Both the position numbers and the translations under genes were made by a program. Shown here in pieces: positions 14,501-25,736 of a stretch of 64,000 bases of DNA. Each line of letters opens with the position of its first letter. The first letter of the stretch is position 1. A model generated the notes under the pieces. It ran no database searches. It had not been told where the DNA came from and saw only the letters and a program-made list of their open reading frames with translations. This DNA is from Ascaris suum (taxonomy: Eukaryota; Nematoda; Chromadorea; Rhabditida; Ascarididae): assembly GCA_013433145.1 (NCBI GenBank), contig CM024168.1, forward strand, positions 14,438,868 through 14,502,867, in the 5' to 3' direction.

Positions 14501-17500
14501 CGCGCAGTTCACCCTTTGCTTCACGTATATCCAGATAATACAGGTAAAGAGGGGAAGCGAGGCTAAACATCGACAACCCTTATCACGTGGTCCTATGCAC
14601 GTCCACATATGCTCACATTTCTTAGCACTTACAAATTCTTTTCGCTGCCTTTTTGAAACCCTTCGTATTGTTTTTTCTTTTTGTGCAAAAAGTCTTAAGA
14701 GTTAAGCTCACTCCCATCCTTGGAGCGTTAGAGGAGATGACGTCACTTCGGCGAATGAGTAGCTTGTGATGACGTCATTGGAGATAACTTTGTTTTCAAT
14801 TAAAGAGGTGTCGTGATTAAAGAATAAATAACTGCTTGTTCCATCAGAAAAGAGCATTAGTCTTCTCGGCGCTACAGTTCACTAGAAAATGTGTTCGAAA
14901 ATGCAACTGGTCCTATATTGAGCGAGTTTTATTGTTGTATAATTCCGATCATTGCTACTCTTGGAATATGAACAGCGGTCTCTCCACACATTCCCACATT
15001 TATTTAGCCATCACAACGGTTCATATGTATGTGACATCACTCACGAATCGATTTTTTCGAAGAGGGAAAGTCTTTTCTGGTGGTTAGTGATTTGATCAAT
15101 CAATATATGGGATTAGATCATTTAACTATTACTCCTTTTGCTTGATGACCAGATCATCCGTTCATTTCATGTGTGCTACCAACCGCTGACTTTAATTCGG
15201 TATTTGTTGCTAGTGAGAGCGCGGCGAAAATATTAAATATTGATATTGCTTTAAATTTATCACTTCACCAGTTGGGCTGGCAAATAGTTGATTGATCGGC
15301 TGATTGAATCACGATCACGCTGTGTATAAACATGCGAGAAGTCGGCTTAGGCTTGGGCTGCTTAGGAATGAGAGACGTTGTTTCGTTTGTTTTTCTTATA
15401 TTTATAAAATATCTAAGCGTTTTATAGGCAGGTTTTTTGATTGATGCATTTTTCTCGTTCTAAGACATTCTTTTTTTTTGAGGAAAGTTACCTTCAAATG
15501 ATGGATTCCATGGCTTCAATGCTGTTAACTTTACCAAGTGCGACACCTTTAGGATAGTCGTTGCCGCGTAGCTTTGGATCATTTTTGTATGGTTTATAAG
15601 TTTATTTTTGCAGACTGAATGGCGGTGTGTGTATATTAAATAGGCATGCTTCTGTCCATCTGATAATCTCAGCTCTGGAGCCATTGAAGGCAAAGCTAAG
15701 AAGTTTGGCAGTTACGAGCTTCACCATTCACCACAGGATGACCCTATTTATCGCTGCTAGTTAAGCCACCAATTTCGAAAGAAATTGCACATATATAAGT
15801 TAAACTCAAAATTTGCACACATTCTGATCGGGTTCCATTTTACATTGGATCACAAGGCGGAAAAATCAACTCTTGTAGATTTGTTCGGGCAATGGATTCA
15901 AGTATATTTTGTTTTCACCATTACGCTTGCCTTATTAATTATTAACAAATTGTAACATTGGTTGGTATCAGGGATGCAATTTTGAAAATGGCAGGGTCTT
16001 GCCTATCTCTTTGACACGTTTGTTCAATCATTGCTGCTACTCTAATATGTAAATGTGATATTCAGTCATTTTGCACGCAGCACAATTGCTAATGCATAAG
16101 AGTGTTAGTGCACTGAACACTCAAGTAACTCTTTTATTAGCATTAATGTGGATTTTCATGTTTTCTATTTGTTAAGTTGGAACGAAGGATGAAGGTATTT
16201 TCTGTGAATAGCGAAAATTCTTTTTTTAAGGGAGGAAGAAATAAGTAGGTCGGTTTTGCCATACTGTTAAAAATATAAAACCTAAATGTGCCATGATCGC
16301 TTATCTATGATTCAGGTTGGCAGCCATCCGATGGTAATATATTCGTGAAATACGAGTTCGCCTTTCCACATGAGTCGCACCAAAGTGGAAAAACTAAACT
16401 TGTGGCCGGAACAAATTCACCTGGTGAGAATCGTTCTGTTTTTTTCCACTATTATTTTATATGGTTAAGAATAGTGGAAGAGGGTTTCATATGTGGCGTA
16501 TATCATTTCATTGGCACTTGTGCCTCCTCTTCCAAACAATTCTTCCATACATGAATGTATTGTAGACATCAGTGCTAAAATTTCCAATGCGACTGTTTAG
16601 TTGTGCCGTTCATGAACTCTGTTTTCCCTCAGCGTTGAGGCGTTCGTCCTTCACTCTAGTTGTTTAGGTGAGGTACACGGTTCCTCTATCACCATTTGAA
16701 GGATCAATTTAAGCACTGAGGTTATCGAACATTTTGATGTTCCTTCGAAATGGTTTGTTCTATGAGGTGCTGATCTAGCAAGGAATAGCGTGTCGTTTAC
16801 CGTCTATGAAATCAAGGTAGGAGTTTTTAAGTTGAAGATTAATTGGTAGCGAATACCGCAATTTATTAGAGCAAAGTGTTGTCAAATATAAGCACCATTT
16901 TCATTCCGATATTGAATTTCAGAATTCAATGAAAAAGTTTTACTGAGTATTAAACGACAGTCGAAACAGCTGCTACGAGTCGTCAAAAGGAATTGTCTCA
17001 AATTTGAAGTGAGTTTTCTGCCCCGATATAAAAATTTTCTGCTGATCGGAATGATGCGCTTTTTCGTCGTTTCAGATTGATTTACGTGATTTGTCTCTTT
17101 TGTTGTTTATTTGCTCTTCGGCGATCAGTGCACCATATGTAGGATAGAGTGATTAAAAATTGCAGTGTTCCATTACGTTGTCTCTAAAACTTAATGCCCC
17201 ATTTTTATGGGTATTGTTGTAAACGTTTTTGATGAAGAATAATCCAACAGGTCGAACAACCTACTCGCTTAACAAAGAGATGTTCTTTTGCACGTGCGGA
17301 GCCGTGCACAGATTTTCACTTGCATAAGCCTATGTCGTGAGCATATGCCAAGGAATTAAGAAATCACTTTGCTTATAATATTCGACGTTTTAAAAAGGTG
17401 TTTTTTGAGGGTGAAGATGTGTTGATGATTACGCAATGAAAAATATGCGTCCATCATGCCGAGGGAAGGAGTGATGAAAAATTTGATAGTCCTATTTTTT

Positions 17501-18924
17501 TCATTCTGTTTCCAATGCGGGTGTGAGCTTTTTCGATCGACCTCGTTTTGCAAGAGAATTGCGCAAAAATTGTGATGTGTCTTTGAAATTGTGTCTTTGA
17601 TTTGTCTAAAAGCTCTCTGCGGCAGATGCAACCTAAATGTCATAACGTTGCTTTGTTGCCAAAAGTTCTAATTTTCTTCAGTTTCCGAGCGATGTATATG
17701 GCCGTTATAAATTGCGACTTGCAAAGACACTTTATTAGGGCATTCTCGAAATTATTTAGATCGTAGTTTATATTAAGTGAATATTTTCAATTTTCTTTAG
17801 CGATTTCAACAATTTATTGCTTTCTGCTTTTGGCATTATCGTTTTTCCATTTTGAGTGAAGTATGACGCGGTATGCAAATATGTCCAAGTATGAAGCGAG
17901 TAGGGAAATCATTTCATGGGAGGAACAGGGTGGAGAAGGGAAGTCCAATAAAGGAGACAGGCTGTGATCGCCAACTTGCTGACGAATCGGGTTCGGAGAT
18001 GTTCGGAAATCGCTAATAGAGCGGTTTCCGGCATGAAACTGTATGGTTTGTTGCTTTATACATTCACAGATTTTCAGGTATATCAGAAGGGAGGATTCCT
18101 TCGAAGTGACAAACTGCTAGGGACGGCAGATTGTAAATTAGCTTTATTAGAAGAGAAAGCACACATACACGAAAGCGTTGACCTTATGGAAGGCAGGCGA
18201 CCGGCTGGTGGAAAAATCGAATTTAAGGTAAGAAAATGTGGAAGTTTTTTACTGTTCTGTCACAGTCGAGTTGTTAATGTGGCATAGATTAGGAAACTGC
18301 AGAATTGCGGGAAGTTTCAGCCGTTCTCGTTGCTGGGCAAAAGCACTGGCTATGCGTGTTTTATTAAACGTTATATCAGTGACATTTTGATTGTGGTTTC
18401 CTCGCGAGTATGAAAGGAAGGTGGTGCGGTTTACTGTGATTTATGAGGAGCTTTTTTTGGCCTTTCTTGAGCGCACAACCAAAACCCAATCACAAAAAAA
18501 ATGGATAGATACGTTGAACGGATGAGGTTTTCCGTGCTGCTGAAATGAGAGGGGATTGTCGCCATTGATTTACAAGCGGGCAATGATTAAAACTTTACTT
18601 TTTGAGAAAAATATGTTTCAAGTATTGCTCGAAATTAAACGCAAAAGTTATAACAACGGCGCGTCTGAGCGCATATATTTATATGTGTATATGTGTATGT
18701 CTTTCCAACATTCTGAAGTATAGAGGCCACTGAAGCTGGCATCAAAAAGTTTGATGTTCGTAATCGCGCAGATAAACTCTAGACGCCTAGGGCGTCGAAA
18801 TTTGAAAAGTTAACTTGAATCCCTAAAAAGAACTGCTCTCTGTTTTCAGATAAGAATTCGCGAACCACTTGGAGAGAAGAAGTTAAGTCTGCAGAATGAG
18901 AAATGGCTTATCCTTGATACTTGA
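1050..18924 (+). CDS. CC2D1: CC2D1/Lgd family protein, 17 exons, four DM14 domains and a C2 domain
   Basis: Exons by eye: 1050-1230, 2205-2329, 2871-3055, 4256-4424, 4929-5172, 6005-6147, 6763-6878, 7976-8100, 8497-8732, 10491-10641, 11307-11394, 12176-12283, 13256-13365, 16316-16423, 16923-17008, 18078-18227, 18850-18924. The sum is 2400 nt, 799 residues, with all phases compatible. DM14 repeats lie at about residues 135-192, 276-339, 360-420 and 473-532 (for example RIVKQYEEAIRA and ASRSGLPVDIKKAP). The C2 domain spans about 630-780 (KYEFAFP, EGRRPAGGKIEFKIRIREPL). In this family the DM14 repeats bind ESCRT-III CHMP4/Shrub and the C2 domain binds phospholipid; fly Lgd controls endosomal Notch sorting. 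The protein stops just after the C2 domain, without the roughly 120-residue tail of human CC2D1A. Least certain are the exon 1 donor (1158 or 1230, same phase), the exon 8/9 junction and the exon 11 acceptor. Confidence 0.93.
1798..1811. repeat. Poly-C tract
   Basis: A run of 14 C bases followed by a short CA run, within CC2D1 intron 1. Of no evident function. Confidence 0.8.
2476..2559. repeat. (AT)n microsatellite in CC2D1 intron 2
   Basis: About 42 uninterrupted AT units between exons 2 and 3 of CC2D1. Length is likely to vary between individuals and assemblies. Confidence 0.95.
3205..3266. repeat. Tandem duplication of a 30-32 bp unit
   Basis: Two units that begin TTTTATGA and end AATCATCCT follow each other with a period of 32 bases and three mismatches. 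They lie in CC2D1 intron 3. Confidence 0.8.
9027..9058. repeat. Short inverted repeat (hairpin)
   Basis: AACTTCGATAAGC and GCTTGTCGAAGTT face each other across a four-base spacer, 13-bp arms with one mismatch. It lies 0.3 kb upstream of the mariner remnant, and a link to that element is unproven. Confidence 0.6.
9340..10127 (+). mobile_element. Decayed mariner-type transposase remnant
   Basis: Read with several frame changes, the strand follows a mariner transposase in order. It shows a block like the catalytic IVTGDE segment (MLEKIVTTDGTFIDHLDP), then STGRVLASVFF, then ILLIDYVGEYYAKLL, then HHPPYSLDL, the counterpart of the HPPYSPDLAPSD block. Next come SVKQSLRGNDHESDEYID and a tail resembling the WF..K..FF..G...L end. 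Stops and shifts break it throughout, so it cannot be functional. It sits in CC2D1 intron 9 (8733-10490) in the same orientation. No terminal inverted repeats or TA duplications were identified, so the outer limits are approximate. Confidence 0.8.
10820..10985. other. GC-rich patch inside an AT-rich intron
   Basis: Intron 10 of CC2D1 contains a stretch of clearly higher GC, with CCCCCCGGGC and TCCCCCTCC runs and GGCGG words, unlike both flanks. No open frame or known element is recognised. It may be an insertion or a conserved intronic element. Confidence 0.4.
13366..16315 (+). other. Longest CC2D1 intron (intron 13)
   Basis: A 2.95-kb intron between the last pre-C2 exon and the first full C2 exon. 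Apart from the paired CRE sites at 14738-14777, no nested gene was recognised. ORFs of 60-120 codons on both strands lack splice signals and family resemblance. Confidence 0.5.
14738..14777. promoter_or_regulatory. Two perfect CRE palindromes
   Basis: TGACGTCA occurs at 14738-14745 and again at 14770-14777, 32 bases apart (about three helical turns), in the long CC2D1 intron 13. This is the consensus for CREB/ATF bZIP factors. The pairing suggests an intronic enhancer, but function is inferred only. Confidence 0.35.
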
Positions 18925-19132
18925 TATCGCTTCATTTATTTTTTTGAAGTGTTTTGCACTAAACTGATTGATGCTTTGCACAGAATACTGGTGTTCTCCT
19001 TCCTTTCTTCTGTGATTTGATTGTTTTCTTTTCCTCTTGTTGATTTGATTTTATCTAACTTGCTTTACTATCCTTATCGGCTCATCCTTATAATTTTTGG
19101 CGTTGGTCATGTTATTATTGATATAAGGAGTT

Positions 19133-21139
19133 ATGAGGACAACAGTTATGAGATTAGTAGAAATACTAGGCTTTTCGCATAATTTTTCGTCGTGTGGACA
19201 TCAACTTGTATTTAAACTCGTAGTGAATGGTTTCGAATATCTATTAAAGATACATTCATGCAAAGATTTCGAAATAGATGAAATTGATTTCTTGAACGTA
19301 ACATATCGTATTGAAGGGTGGATGGTTGAGAATAGTAACGTTTCCTTTGAGTGATTCTATGCGACAGCAGTCATGGAGGGGATTTGTTTTTATTGTTTCA
19401 GGCTATTATTTTTTCGTTTTGTGTTTTTAATTATTTTGCATCGTACTTCTCGCTGCTAACTTTGTTGTATACTTTTGTCTTTATTAGTAGTATTAACGTT
19501 GGATCGTAGTTCGGACCACTGTCACATATATAGAGTTAGCGAGGTGAATGGATAGGCGTTTATATTAGCCTCTAGATGGCGTCTTGCTATAATGAGATGA
19601 GTTATAGATATACGAACTCTTTTACAGTTGTTATAAAGTAGTGATATACTCAATAACTGAACCCTTCAAAAGTTTCTAAACTTCTGTATGAATAATATAT
19701 TTGTTTCAGCAGCAGAGCTTCTAACTGTTGCGTGAAAGATACCTTTGTGGTTGTTCCATAATAACTGGTAACGGATGCTTCTAGAGTAGTATGGGACTAT
19801 CACGTAACATGAAGAAATTGCTTTCTTTAGTAGATAGTAGAATAAACTTTTTCAATTATGGATGAGATCTTGAACTACAGAAAATGTTCAGCTTATTTAT
19901 CTGATTTTAGAGTGTTGTCTTACGACTGAATGGTAAATTTGAAGATGAGCCACTTGAGCAGACATATTTGATGGAGGGGCAGCAGCTGGCTCTCTGTTTG
20001 GGATTTCTTGTATGAATGAGGTTTTAAGAGATAGAACTTCTGAGACGTTTATTGTAGCCGCCGAGACTTATCGTCTACTTTGTATTTCATTGCTCAGCGA
20101 TTATTTATTTCCTTGCATTCCTTTTTGGCAAAGGTTTTTTCATTAGAAGTTAATGGTTCGATTCTTATTGCCATTTCACGATTATTTTGCAGTCTTGCGT
20201 AATGCGTTTTGCTCATTTGCATTGCATATACGCATTCTTACAGTATAGTTTGCATCGTACTGTAATTACAGGTCGAACTTATTCCCCGAGGTGTTGGGCT
20301 TTTTATATGATGATGAGGAGGTGTGGAATGGGAAGGAACTTTGCCAAGACGAAAATAAGGTAATAAAATTCCGAAAAAGTGGCACTTAGATGTTAAAAAT
20401 TCCTGCGAGGTGTGAGATTAACCGAATGCCGTTTCTTTGCGTTGCTCAACATTGAAGTTCTCGATTTTTATGAAAGTGCGGCCGTTTTCGTGTTATAGCG
20501 ATGAGGTTGTCGGTTAGGTGAGTAAGGCTTTTTTGGAGGAAAACAGTCGGTAAGTTGCGCCGATTCGAATTCTTTAATTATTGACGATTGATGGTGGAGG
20601 TGATGATGATTTGCTTTTATGGCATTAGGCAACTCATTTGAAGTGTTACGCAGCTCTGACTCGAGTTACAGATTTCTGAAAGCATTCACGAAGTGTCGTT
20701 TAGATATTCGAAATTCTCGGAGCGAAAGTGATCTTTATATGAGATTTTTCTAATTCGATTTATGCCGACAATTTGCACATAAATAAACGGCAAAGAAATT
20801 TACTTTAATTTTTGCGAGGATTCGGTTTTCTCTTTCAATCATTTCCATCATTAAAATATGCATCCATATTGCAGTGAGGTGTTCTATTCAAATTGTTTGT
20901 TGAAAATTGCGAAGAGTATTGGAAGATTGTTGTATTTATTATCACCATTCAATGGGAATCGTAATGCTCTTCAAGCAAAATTGAAAAAGGTTTCATTTTA
21001 TCGCTTGCGAATTTCCAATTGTGCCTGAACAAATTCTATACAGAATAAAAAACTTTAATCATATTTGTATGGAATATATTTTATACCGCAGATGCATTGC
21101 TGCTTTGATTGTGTCACGGAAGCACATTTCCATGGGTAA
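19133..21139 (+). CDS. Unrecognised spliced gene downstream of CC2D1
   Basis: Short exons with matching phases: 19911-19995, 20058-20133, 20272-20359, 20879-20989 and terminal 21092-21139, with stop TAA at 21137. A likely first exon is 19133-19297 (ATG, 55 codons, donor GTAACA). Joined, they give 190 residues. Key pieces are LNGKFEDEPLEQTYLMEGQQ, AETYRLLCISLLSDYLF, SNLFPEVLGFLYDDEEVWNG and LLKIAKSIGRLLYLLSPF, which read like a helical soluble protein. Acceptors such as TGTAATTACAG and ATCTGATTTTAG, and donor AAG|GTAATA, are good. Weak points are donor CTCT|GTTTGG at 19995 and acceptor GTGAG at 20878. I do not recognise the family, and further exons may be missing. It starts 208 bases after the CC2D1 stop on the same strand. 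Confidence 0.6.
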
Positions 21140-21159
21140 GGCAGCCATGCATTATGTCC

Positions 21160-21165
21160 AATAAA
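21160..21165 (+). terminator. Polyadenylation signal AATAAA
   Basis: AATAAA lies 21 bases after the TAA that closes the terminal exon of the unrecognised gene, the usual place for a short nematode 3' UTR. Confidence 0.6.
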
Positions 21166-21941
21166 GGTATTCCTAAAAGTTGATCAACGCGGTGCCTTAA
21201 TTATTTTCTGTATATAGCCCCAGTTGTCCTTTTGATTTTGCAGTACTCTGGTCAGGGAGTATGATTTTTATCCATCATAAATAGATAATTCGGCAATCTC
21301 GCCGGTCCTATTTAATAAAATGTTGCTTATCACGCTTTCTAATAACCTATGCCGTTTTGCATCTTTATCCTTGAAAAGCTTTTGCTAAGTTATTGGAAGG
21401 GAGTTGCAAATGCATGCACTTTTCTCCAAACGGAAATCCTCAGCAAAATATTGCATCATCGTTGTTTATTAATTTTGCCAGCGAATGTGAACTTTGCCGC
21501 AGCTGATAGGTGATAACTAGCAAGCTTATCACCAGATTACACTCGTCATCAAGCGCTGCTTTCGTTACTTAACAACGTATGCATAGGAGAGAGCTGCAAT
21601 GATTTTGCATGTTTTCGTCGTTTACTGTCCATTGCTCCTATTCAATTGTTGGTTGAATTAGTTGAGACATAGGTTTCATATTCTAGTTTGTGGCAAATTA
21701 AAATATCAAATAAGAATATAACAACAGTTTTGAAGCCGTGAAATGAGCAGTAGTTTGCTTCGCAGGAATTTAGACACAAAATATGTGACCAACAATCGCG
21801 AAGGATTGAGAAACAATATCGAAATCCGATGGATTCGATAGTTCCATTTTTTTTTGTCCACTAATTGGTCATTTGAGGTGTGGATTATTTGCCGTAATGA
21901 TATTCTCATGTTTGTGCGATTGACTGATTAACAACAAACAC

Positions 21942-22154
21942 AGGTTTTTAATAAATTTGCACACAAATATAGTTTTTATTTTCCTCTTCCTCCTCCTTTG
22001 CATTCCGAATAGTTCAGCTAAACAAGAGGACGGGCAGCGAACGGCTAAAGGGCAACGAAGCGATGAAAGGGCATCCGATTTAAAGCCTCCGATGAATGGA
22101 CGGGTGTACGGCTATAACCGTCGAATGGTCGAAGAAACAGATGTCGAATCGTGA
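21942..22154 (+). CDS. Possible small secreted peptide, exon without its own ATG
   Basis: The open frame begins after ACACAG and reads a strongly hydrophobic stretch (NIVFIFLFLLLCIPNSSA). A 45-residue charged tail with RVYGYNRRMVEE near its end follows, then a stop at 22152. This has the form of a signal peptide plus short secreted peptide. No in-frame ATG exists, so an upstream exon must supply it. Alternatively the CT-rich stretch before TTCAG at 22018 is simply a polypyrimidine tract and the real exon starts at 22019. No family recognised. Confidence 0.3.
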   Translation, partial: RFLINLHTNIVFIFLFLLLCIPNSSAKQEDGQRTAKGQRSDERASDLKPPMNGRVYGYNRRMVEETDVES

Positions 22155-22417
22155 ACAACTTGCACTTTCAATTTCTATTGAAGATGTGTTCAAATGTGAG
22201 AAGATTCGTTTTCATCTCTATTGAAGAGGTGTCTCAGATGTGGAAATCTTGCAACTGCATATACTTCAGTACCGTATATGAGCTTGTGCTTAATAGTTGC
22301 TTGCTTCTTTCATTTTTCTCTCCTTTCATCATGCTTGTTTCCCCCATATTGAAGAAAGAACCCATGTCCCATAAAGAGATGGAGAGTTATAAAAGTAGAG
22401 CTGTTAGAATCGAATTC

Positions 22418-22459
22418 CATGAATTCCATGCAAAATCTCAATTTTGCATGGAATTCATG
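22418..22459. repeat. Perfect 19-bp inverted repeat with 4-base loop
   Basis: Arms 22418-22436 and 22441-22459 are exact reverse complements around CTCA. The sequence contains two GAATTC sites and CATGCAAAAT. It can form a near-perfect hairpin or cruciform. It is shorter than a typical microRNA precursor. Confidence 0.85.
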
Positions 22460-25400
22460 ACAGTAATAATTACCTTTTTCCAAGCTTCAGTTTATTTAAT
22501 TCCTCACTTCTATCTTCGTCCGGCTAAAAAAAAAATTGCGGCTGAAATGCATGGAAAGTTCCTCTGCCTCAAAGTCATTTAATTTGGTCTGTCGTTATTT
22601 TGAAATGAGACCAATTAAAGCAGATTATCTAACTCCTACGGATGTCCCATTCATCTGATCTTGCTAGGGTCGAGCCAAGTTTCATTGAAGCCATATAATG
22701 CATCATCTATCCTTATTGACATCGACGACTTCAGCTGATGTGTTCTCAATTCTCTCATGCGTAATTGCTTGAAGCTTTGTGCGTTTGCTAATGCCTCTTT
22801 TATTTTCTTTGTTGAATGCTACTTTTAGGCGGCAATTGAATCTTTACAATCGTCACTTAAACGTCAGCCCTAGGAGCATATTTACGTAAATATCATTACT
22901 TTCATTAATTGGTTTATTTTATTTTTTAGAGTGCAATTTGATTTAATGCATTCTATTTGAACATTGGTGAGAACGCTCTCTCTGAAATAAAGTTTTGCAG
23001 CAAAAAATTAAACACTATTATATTACAAGTATTTTTGTCAATGGAAATGAAATTAATTTTGCCCTTGGTGTACATATTTTTCTTCCACAGAAGTATGCAG
23101 GATGATTTTTTGTAAAATTTTGCCTCATTTTATACTCTTTCACAAATTTCCTTCACAAGACTCATCCTTGGAACGTCTCATGTTTGTGTGTATATTTCCT
23201 ATACAATAGTTTCAACTAAGAAACCAATGAAGTTAGAGTCGCCGAACTGAATGGTTATAATTTACGTTACGGTTGACCTCATATACCATGTTTCATATTG
23301 ATCTGATCGACTTCGAAAAATGTTAGAGATATTTAAAAGCGCTAAATTTTTACACCAGGCGGACTTTTAATTTCCATCACTTCATCAATAAAGGCCCAAT
23401 GTCGTAAAAGTTTAGTGAACGTTTTTAGATCATTGGATATATATGACGACGTTGGTTTTCATATCGTACTGCGGTTGATAATTTATGAAATTGATTGGTG
23501 TATTGAGACGGACACAAGAGAACATATCGTGTCACTTGCTTAGGTATACTTCTTTAATATTCCTATGTTACATTTATTTGTTTAGCTGTTCTCCTTTCTT
23601 CGAATTGCTTGCATTCATAAATCTGCTCTATGAACAGTATTTCTACTCATTGTGTTTACACATCTCTTTCGATTTTTTGTATTTTATCACGTTGCGTTAT
23701 TTCTCTCACATTTATATGTGTTCTTATATGTATCGATTACCGAAAAGTTAGCCAACTTCTTTTAGCCCTGTTTAATTCTCTGATATGGAATAGGACATTT
23801 AATGGAATAGATCGATGAAAAAGCATTTCTTAGATGGGAATTCGTCGAGAAAACTCATTTTGAATTCCATTTTTGCATTCTTTAGATTTTTTTCCTTCAT
23901 ATTTTTAATTCATTTATTGATAATGAATTCATTAGCGAATTGATATAGTGATAATTGAATGCGAATTGTGTTATTTTTAACGCAAAGTTTCGTTATTTTA
24001 GTAGTGAATACTGTGAACAACATTGCGAGCGATTTATTCAATATACAAAAGCAATAGTTAATATCGGAATGGTGTTTCTGTTGAGATTCTCGAAAATAAA
24101 AGAACCTCTACGCACGAAAAAAAAACCTCATACATCATAGTGCAAAGATTAACGTTTCAATTAACGATCGTTAATAGCGTAATTAATAACTTCAAAGAAA
24201 ATCTTATTTGCCATTTTAGAAACTTCCTTTCTCATTTTATTTAATTCTTTCGAAAGTTTATTCGTAATAGAAAGTTTTAAATTGCTGAGTTTTCATATCC
24301 ATCGCTGTAAACAACGAAAATATGCATCGAGAATCTATGAAATTCATAAATTTCACTCTTTTCGCATTCATTTTTCATCCTTCGCACCTTCAACTAACAA
24401 CTATATAATCAAGAACTTTCTGTCAATGCCCTCTACATGGGATAACCGCCGACCCGTGTCGGCCTATAATTTATCTTTACCATCTCTAAAAGCGTGTCTT
24501 TGATCTCCGAGAAGTCGTTTTGTCACGGAGTGGGCGAAAAAAAAACGGGAGTGTTGCCATTCAATCTAGTGATAAACTTCCGTTGCCGAAATGATCATAC
24601 TAAAAGCGGTGTTTTCTCAACTGTTAGGATAGATTGTTTCACAGAGGTGAGAATTTACTAAGCATAACATCCTTAAAGTGTTCTAAATATTATGAAAGGC
24701 TATTAAACTGATTTAAATATGCAAATGTCTTGTAAATTGAAATTTGAATTTCCTTAAAAATTTGATCATTTTTTGAAGCTTTTCTTTTCGCAACAATGAT
24801 AGTCATCAAAACAAATAAAAAAATAATTTAGTTGCGTTATTTTGCAATATCGAACATGATAGAGAAGATAGTGAAGGACAAACACTTTCATCAGAACATA
24901 GACATTTAGCTCTAGAATGATCAACAATTTACGATGTAACTGAATTAGAGACAAATTATCGAAGTTATAAATAATCTCCGTCACTCAATGAATAAAATTC
25001 ATATTCACTTACAAAATCCCTCTCCCGATTTACACCTTAAATTTGAGAAGAGAGTTGGCAATGCAACCTTCAGCGCTTGTTGTTTCCTTCCTCTATTCTT
25101 TATTATTGAATAGTCGAAGAATTTGTCCAGCGTGTGTGATGGTTGCTGCTTGCTTTTTTTTCAATCTGAGACCAAATCTATTAGCGACAGAGATAATTAC
25201 ATATGCCAGAAGAAAGAGCGTTAACGAGACCATAGAACAATACTTCAAAACGGCTGTCAATCAAGAACATGGAAATTAATCAGAAGAATCAAAAAGAAAC
25301 TCGAGAAAAAGCACTATGCTTAAGCAGTTGAAAGGAATTCCTCTGGAAACCTTTCATTTCAGAAATTTTTCGATCATAAAATAAGCGGAAAATTTTTGAG

Positions 25401-25736
25401 AAATTGAAGGAAATATTGATTTTTAAATTTCATTGATCGTTTCGTCGTTCCTCCTAATCAACATATAGATTCTCTGATTTTCTGCTCACAGGCAAATGAA
25501 TTCTTTCAAGCAATTCTAAAGACAACTTCCGAGAGAATGATATTCGATTCCATCTTCTATCTTTTCCATTCTTTCCTGCATCTCTGCATTTCCTATCGAC
25601 CAACGAAATCCTGGATTTATTAGTAGTCTCCTAATGAAATATTTCACGAAACGAGTTTGTTGCTTGACTTTATGAACTAGTGATAATAAAATCTGCTTAG
25701 ATGTTTCATGGTGTTAATGTTCCATGCGATTTCACC
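22460..25736. other. AT-rich stretch without a recognised gene
   Basis: Several ORFs of 60-90 codons occur on both strands, but none has a family resemblance or coherent splice sites. A short minus-strand run near 22657-22716 reads NETWLD, like the endonuclease of LINE elements, but is too short to call. Confidence 0.5.
25616..25621 (-). terminator. Possible polyadenylation signal of the neuropeptide gene
   Basis: AATAAA on the minus strand lies about 115 bases beyond the stop of the neuropeptide precursor. Other near-match signals exist closer, so this is only the best canonical hexamer. Confidence 0.3.

Noticed and set aside
22151..22582. 143-codon plus-strand ORF
   Set aside because: No ATG at the start, spans the perfect hairpin, AT-rich codons, and no motif or splice support.
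22657..22716. Minus-strand NETWLD motif resembling a LINE endonuclease
   Set aside because: About 20 residues only, with stops on both sides and no reverse transcriptase motif nearby.
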